A stretch of 64,000 bases of DNA from Thamnidium elegans (taxonomy: Eukaryota > Mucoromycota > Mucoromycetes > Mucorales > Mucoraceae): assembly GCA_025201345.1 (NCBI GenBank), contig JAIXMG010000032.1, positions 186,001-250,000 of the forward strand, read 5' to 3'. Under the pieces are notes generated by a model, which ran no database searches, was not told where the DNA came from, and was given only the letters and a program-made list of their open reading frames with translations. Both the position numbers and the translations under genes were made by a program. Below are positions 56,556 through 64,000 of the stretch, in pieces; the stretch's first letter is position 1, and every line of letters starts with the position of its first letter.

Positions 56556-59500
56556 ATGTATTTCTATAATGACCCACCAGTTGAATTATCCGAAGATGAA
56601 TTTCCTAGAATAAGCGACGTTGTTACTGTTGCCAATTGTTGGTATTATCTATCTTTATTAGAAAGATTTGTTGATATTACAAGTTCGATGTCAGAAAAAG
56701 TTTTAAAGATGTATCTTGTCAGGGCCGAGTATCGGTATTTTCAATGGACTTCTAATAAAACTCCTCGTAAAGCTAAATATACTATACCTCCACTTGGTAA
56801 GAAGTGTTACGTTTTTTTTTTTACTTGATTTCTAAAATATATCATATAAAGACGTTGCATTTTTCTGGCAGGCTCATATGTTGAGCCCTTTTCGATTTCG
56901 AGAGGATACATTAAGGATTCCACCTTTTATGTCCGACCAAATACCTCTCAAAAAAATTGTAAGGTTTTAGATGAATACTTTATTTGGTAATTACACGTGT
57001 TTTTTTTAAAAAAAATGTTAACGTTCTAGCACGACCTTCAAAAAAATCCGGACAAAAAAGTTTTATCAGAGTGGAAAAAAGTCATGTATGATGAACATTA
57101 TGAGTTGACCGAAAAAGTTATTTTGCAAGATAAAGGGTTTGCTTCTATTCAATGTATCGTTTGTAATATAACTATGGAAATAACATGGTATAAAAGCAAA
57201 ATCAAGTTTATAGAATAAAGCATTGACAGTCTTTCTCTCCCTCCCTCTCCCTCTCTTAAAAATAAATAGGACAGAGTATACAGACTGGAGAACAGATCAT
57301 CGGATTGCTTTACAGTGCCACTGTTGTGATACCATGTTTACAATAAAACATGCAGGAAAAGCAAATTTTCTTGCGGACAATGCCAAAGTTCACACTACTG
57401 CGTAAGTACAAAAAAATATACAAGTAACAAAGTTCCCAGATCACTTATTCTGCTTAGAGGATTGCTCCTAGACGACAAAGGGTTTCGTATTACTTCTAAT
57501 GCTGAGAACAGACTTTTATTACCTCTTAAAGATATCAAGTCACTACCTTTTAACCAAGGCTTAGGGCCATTAGATGATCATATAACTGCAAAAATCAATA
57601 AACTTGGATTTAAAAATGGACCCACTAAAGCAAAGAAAAGTATACATTGTAAGACAAAACATTTTACCAGTTCTGATATTCTTGTATTATTTAGAACTTA
57701 TTAATGCAGTTCAAAGCACGTATCTATGTACACCTTACAGGGGGAGTTCAATTGATATGATACAGGCTGTAGCTAGACAATACAAATTTGCGGTAAAGGT
57801 AACCAAGGGAGTAAACTGGGATTCACCAGACGGTATTATCAAGGGTATAAGACACTATAGCGGATTCCTTGCTGTCATTCATGACAATCCATCAATTGTA
57901 GCAGTACCAACTTATGAGATAGGTAAAGTGTTATTATTTTAATAAAATTAGGTTAATATATATTTTTTTTTAAAAAAAAAATAGATCTTGCATGGCACAC
58001 ACATATGCTTCATGCTTCAAATTATCGTCGGTTCTGTAACCAATTTTTTTCCAGACTGATAAATCACGACGATACAATTCCTGAAGATAACTTAAAAAGT
58101 CATGTAGAAAAGACAGATTTGGCTTGGAAGCAGCGTGATACAAGGCGCATGATTTCTCAGTTACCTGCTCTTCCTCCATCTCCTACACCTTCCATTATCG
58201 AAAGCTCAGAAAAAAAAAAAGGTAAAAGCATCAAGAAAAAAATCGGAGCTTTGCTTTCTTTCAAGAAAAAAGGATATCCTAGTCCTTCTCCTCTTCCAGT
58301 TATATCGAATCCTTCTGTTGATGTCGCTCCAGTTGGAGTTACTGCAAAGGACATATATTGCGACGAGAAGTTATTGTTTGGTAAAAGTTTTGTTGCAGGT
58401 ACCTACAAAGAGGTGCCGTCACACCAACCAATTTCTGAAGACCCTTCTGAGAATCTAAAAGAAGAAACTGACGAGCTATCTGAGAACCAAGTAAACCAAC
58501 AGCAAGACGATTACGAAGACCTCATTTACGACAAGGATAATATCAGCTTTCATGATAAGAGTATATATTTTATAGCTTACAAAAAAAAAATACATTGTCT
58601 CACCTATTTGAATGACAGGAGATATAAAGGATTTTATAAAATTTAAAAACTCGGATAAAATGATGGATAAAAAATTCAAAGATGCCAAAGTATCTGTTTA
58701 TGGTTTTATTGGGTATTCAAATACATCTCTTACATTATCCGATTACAATCGATTAACCATATATTCAATTTATTTAGAACTAGTAATTGTGGAAGTAAGC
58801 GCATTAAAGCACATTTCTCCCAAAATATGATAATGTACTGACGCGCTTGATGACCTATTTTAGATACATCTTATTTAGACCAATGGGATAAAAAAAGGTA
58901 ATATGAAACGCAAGTAAACGAGAGGGAGGGTTTTTTTTTCTAACCAATTTTTAATACCTAGTATAATTATCATTATTATCGATTATTGAGCACTAGTTGA
59001 CTTGTAATTATACAGGAAAAGACAAAATCAGAAAAGGCTCAAGCAAACCTCCATTTTCAACATACAAAAAAGGTAATCCATTTTCAATTGACATCAATTT
59101 ATATTTGAATAATCATAGTTTGTTTTTTTTTCTGCATGCTTTGCAGTGTTTCAAACTAGTAAGTGTTTTTTTTACGTGCAGGGATTTTAATAACCTTTTT
59201 TAAACACGATATAAAATTATAGCGGGACCTGCACCAGTGTTTACTCCACGAGGAATACAAAATGTTTCTATATTGCAAAAATCAAATCAAAAAGAATATG
59301 ATACTTACTACAAAGCTCAAAACACTCGATACAATCCAGCTGGTGATATTTTCGATTGGTATTATATCAGTAGAATATGGTTCGAGTCTACAGAGCACAC
59401 AGGTCCGCAAAATAATGACGATTGTAATCACAATGCAATGAAATCAAGTTGTGCTGGCATATCGTCCAATTGTGGTACCCATACGTCAACCTTATCTGGT

Positions 59501-59635
59501 GCGCATACCTCATCGTATTCTAGTAACTGTATTGCCGCAACTTCTAAGTATGAATCTTCTTCCAATGATAATGGATCCTCTTCTAACTGTGGAGGATCGT
59601 CCTCTAACTGTGGAGGAGGAAGTAGTAACTATTAG
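56556..59635 (+). CDS. GRDP-like (DUF1399) protein, copy B
   Basis: Tandem paralogue of copy A, 343 bp downstream and in the same orientation, ATG 56556 to TAG 59633-59635. It shares NCWYYLSLLERFVDI, DVAFFWQAHMLSPF, EYTDWRTDHRIALQC, STYLCTPYRGSSIDMIQAVA and DLAWHTHML with the same intron positions, including the 17-nt micro-exon (TSNCG). The linker after the second GRDP block differs (SIIESSEKKKGKSIKKKIGA) and is basic. The tail is Ser/Asn/Cys-rich (SSNCGGSSSNCGGGSSNY) rather than pure Gly/Cys. Both copies are expected to be expressed since frames and splice sites are intact. Confidence 0.82.
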
Positions 59636-59809
59636 TCTATATTTATCTTTAAAGACGAAACAGAACTTTATTTATAAACAGTATCGTGGGAGAAATACGA
59701 TAAATAAAAAGGCATCACATGTTGTTAAAACGATGAGTGTTTCGAGTTTCTCTTTTTTTTTTTCTCTTTTACTACCTTTTTTTTTTTTGCAGCTGTAAAA
59801 AAAATAATA

Positions 59810-61398
59810 ATGACTTTTAACGTTTTTCCTTTACCAGCACGGTTACCAACCCGTTTAAATTATTTGAAGTTAAAAGAAAATTTATCACCTATACCAACCA
59901 ACGCACTTATTTACCTTCGAGGGGGTAACATAAAGAGAAGAGATGATACAGACATAGAGTTAGACTTTCGACAAGAGAGTAATTTCTTTTACTTATCAGG
60001 AGTAGAAAAAGCAGGATTCCATATTATTATTTCGCTTACTATTGACCGGATATTTTTAGTCCCTCCAACAGTTTTACCTGTCGAACAGTTATGGAAAGGA
60101 ACGCCAGATACCAATACAGAGTTATTGGATAAATATGACGCTGATTTTATTTTAACCGAGGAACAAATTGAAGAATTCATTATCGACACGAAACCAAATG
60201 TTATCTATACACTTGATACTTCCGATGCAGGTTATATACCAGAAAGGTACCGGGACAAAATCGATGCTATTCGTTTACGAGCAGCTATTAATGAATCACG
60301 TCTGACCAAACTTCCATGGGAGATTTCAATGATCCGTTATGCTACGCATATTTCATCTCATGCACATATGGCCCTAATGTCTTTATGCGGTAGCAGAAGA
60401 AAGGAAATAGTGTACGAGCAAGAACTGGAGGCTAAATTTAGATGGATATGTTCCAGGAATGGATTAAACAGACAATGTTACATTCCTATTATTGCATCAG
60501 GGCCGCGTGCCTCCGTATTACATTATACTGATAATGATAAGATCATACCGGGTGGACCGCATGCGCTTGTTTTAGTTGATGCTGGAGGAGAATATAAATG
60601 TTACGGAAGTGATGTTACCAGAACTTTTCCTGTCAGTGGTGTATTTTCAAATGAAGCTAAAACAATTTATAATATTGTATTGAAAGCTCAAAATGTAAAG
60701 TAATAACTCAGAGAAAAAATATATTACGAAATCACTAAAAAAAAAAAAAAAATCGGAAACATTATTATAGGCCGTATTGGAACGTATCAAACCTGGTGTT
60801 TACTGGAGAGATATGCATTCGTTGGTAGTACAAACGCTGTGTCACGAGTTGGTACAAATCGGTTTATTAGTTGGTAAAGAGGAAGAATTGATTAAAGTAG
60901 GAGTTTATCGTGCTTTTTATTTCCATGGTAAGAGTTCACAAGTATATATATATCTAAGAATATAACATAAAGTGGTTACTTATAAATATATATATATAGG
61001 TACAGGGCATTCGGTGGGGCTTGATTGTCATGATGTTGGCGGGTAGGTAAAAAGAAACAAGATTCGGCATATATATTTACACCTATTGTTATAGACATCG
61101 CTTAGGTATATTTGAGCACCCAGAACCTGCTGAATCCGAGTTAGATCTTAATCGAGCTTTGGAGGAAAATATGGTTGTAACAGTTGAGCCAGGAATTTAC
61201 TTTCACAGTGTAAGCATTGACATGTGGGCAAACAATCGAAACTATGCGCATTACTTTAACATGAAGAAGATCAATCAATACCGATCTGTTGGGGGTGTTC
61301 GTATTGAAGATACTATACTGATTACAGCGGATGGACATGAAAACTTTACCATTGTACCAAAAGAAGTACAAGACATTGAAGCACTTATGAAATCTTAA
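59810..61398 (+). CDS. Xaa-Pro dipeptidase (prolidase, M24B)
   Basis: Five exons or so, ATG 59810 to TAA 61396-61398, about 461 residues. The enzyme hydrolyses dipeptides with C-terminal proline. An N-terminal AMP_N domain (LDFRQESNFFYLSGVEKAGF) precedes the pita-bread fold. Metal ligands are all present: D257 (LVDAGGEY), D268 (GSDVTRTFP), H about 351 (GTGHSVGLDCHDVGGHRLG), E about 393 (VTVEPGIYF) and E about 433 (GGVRIEDT). The length and the DVGGHRLG context fit eukaryotic prolidase rather than aminopeptidase P. It lies 174 bp after GRDP copy B in the same direction, with no sign of functional linkage. Confidence 0.92.
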
Positions 61399-61500
61399 AC
61401 AAATATCGTATTTTAAATTGCGACCCTTGAATATAGGTCTTGTTTTTTTTGAAAGACGAAAAAAAAAATTTGTTTATTTTATACATAATAAAAAAAAAAT

Positions 61501-62503
61501 ATGTCATCTCGTTTATTAAGATCAGTTGTCTCTGTTCAAAGTTTAAGACCTGCTCTTCGTATTGTTGCTAGACCAGCAGCAGTTCAAGTTGCTTGGCAAA
61601 AGCCTGTTTTTACGACTGCTATTCGTTGTTATGCAAAGAAAGCTAAAGACAGCAAGAAAAAGTCCAACGTGGAATCTAAAGCAGTTCGCGAAGAGGAAGA
61701 GGAAGAATTTGTTCGTCAATTCAACGAAAAAGATATTCAAGGCCGTTACGAAAGCTCTATTAATTCCCTCAAAGAGCATTTCTCTAGTTTACGTATTGGT
61801 AGAGCTAATCCTTGTAAGTTTTTTTTTTTTCGACACGCTTTTAAAAAACAAGGACTTATTTCTTTTATAAAAAATAGCATTATTGGATAACGTTCGTATT
61901 CGTATTGAGAACGCAAACTTTTCTATCAAGGACGTTGCACAAGTTACAGTTAGAGATCCTCAGACATTGTTAGTTACAGTTCATGACCCTGATGTAAGTT
62001 GTAATGTCGAAAAAAGAACAGAAAAATATGCTTAAATTATTTGTAGTATACATCAGCTGTTGATAAAGGTATTCGTGAAGCTGGCTTAAATTTAAATCCA
62101 ATTATTGATAACAAGATGATTCGAGTTCCCATTCCCAAGTAAGATAAATATAGAAAATACACTGGGAGAGTTGATAATTAATGTACTTATTTAGACCATC
62201 TAAAGAATCTCGCGATAAAATGGCTAAGCTTATTAGTACAACCGGTGAACAGACTAAGCTCAAGGTCAGATCTATTCGTCAAGACGGTATGAAGCAACTC
62301 AAGCATGATTCTAAGCACCAATCTGCTGATGAAATTAAAAAGTTGGAAAAGATTGCAAGTGTTCTTTTTATACGTATATATTTTATACATGATAAATCTG
62401 ACAGTTTTTATTATTATTTATTTAGGTTCAAAATATGACTGACAAGTATAACAAGACTATTGATGATTTATTAAAAGCCAAGATTAAAGAAATTCAATCT
62501 TAA
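61501..62503 (+). CDS. RRF1: Mitochondrial ribosome recycling factor
   Basis: About five exons, ATG 61501 to TAA 62501-62503. The first 45 residues (MSSRLLRSVVSVQSLRPALR, then TTAIRCYAKK) are an Arg/Ser-rich mitochondrial presequence. The mature part has the RRF pattern: LKEHFSSLRIGRANP, VTVRDPQTLLVTVHDP, GIREAGLNLNPI, IRVPIPKPSKESRDKMAKLI, KVRSIRQDGMKQLK and MTDKYNKTIDDLLKAK. It splits post-termination mitoribosomes with EF-G2. The start is 102 bp after the prolidase stop, so the intergenic promoter is very short. Confidence 0.92.
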
Positions 62504-62657
62504 TTACACTGTGTAACCTTTTACTAAATAAACGCTTGCTTATCATTTTTATATGCGATTATTCCGGTAATACAAATATAAATACTTGGGTTATGTTATT
62601 TTTTTCTTTTTCTTTTTTCTTTTACTTTTTTATTCTTCTTTTTATCATTTTCACAGT

Positions 62658-64000
<1,343 letters not shown>

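Overview
The window is nuclear DNA from a filamentous fungus, most likely an early-diverging Mucoromycota (Mucorales-like) species. It is strongly AT-rich. Genes are split by many short introns (about 45-80 bp) with GTAAGT/GTAAAT donors, T-rich interiors and TAG/AAG acceptors. The set of conserved eukaryotic genes is fungal, but it also includes a cobalamin-trafficking protein (MMADHC/CblD), a GRDP (DUF1399) pair and a stefin-like protein, which fits an early-diverging fungus better than an ascomycete. I cannot name the species from sequence alone. All gene models were spliced by eye with reading-phase checks; there is no transcript evidence.

Layout, left to right. 0-10.4 kb: edge of a minus-strand gene, a Myb plus C2H2 transcription factor, a cytosolic-type carnitine acetyltransferase, a Thr-rich secreted protein and a ten-exon septin. 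10.4-16 kb: a long gap hiding a small multi-exon minus-strand gene, then the Golgi golgin COY1/CASP. 16-19.5 kb: a three-copy local family. Its only intact member is a secreted, Kex2-site-containing protein built of GAGAGS/GAGAGY repeats like silk fibroin; the other two copies are broken, and small TA-flanked inverted-repeat elements have landed among them. 20-36.8 kb: an LEA_2-type membrane protein, MMADHC, the scaffold nucleoporin Nup192/Nup205, an F-box protein, the kinetochore protein Ndc80, and a second F-box-like protein.

36.8-41 kb is gene-poor, with tiny ORFs, a possible relic exon and degenerate inverted-repeat elements. 41-44.7 kb: nuclear uracil-DNA glycosylase, a membrane RING-H2 E3 ligase and a stefin/cystatin-like protein. 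45-49.4 kb is a mobile-DNA island: the 3' end of a non-LTR retrotransposon followed by a roughly 3.1 kb element. That element is bounded by imperfect terminal inverted repeats, carries one unrecognised 552-codon ORF and contains 2.4 copies of a 368 bp tandem repeat. 50-64 kb: actin-interacting protein 1, two tandem GRDP paralogues with Gly/Cys- or Ser/Cys-rich tails, prolidase, mitochondrial ribosome recycling factor, and the 5' part of UTP-glucose-1-phosphate uridylyltransferase running off the right edge.

Most genes are housekeeping and functionally unlinked. The candidates for something new are the fungal silk-like protein with its decaying neighbours, the orphan-ORF element at 46.2-49.4 kb, the stefin-like inhibitor, and the tandem GRDP pair that shares a 17-nt micro-exon.
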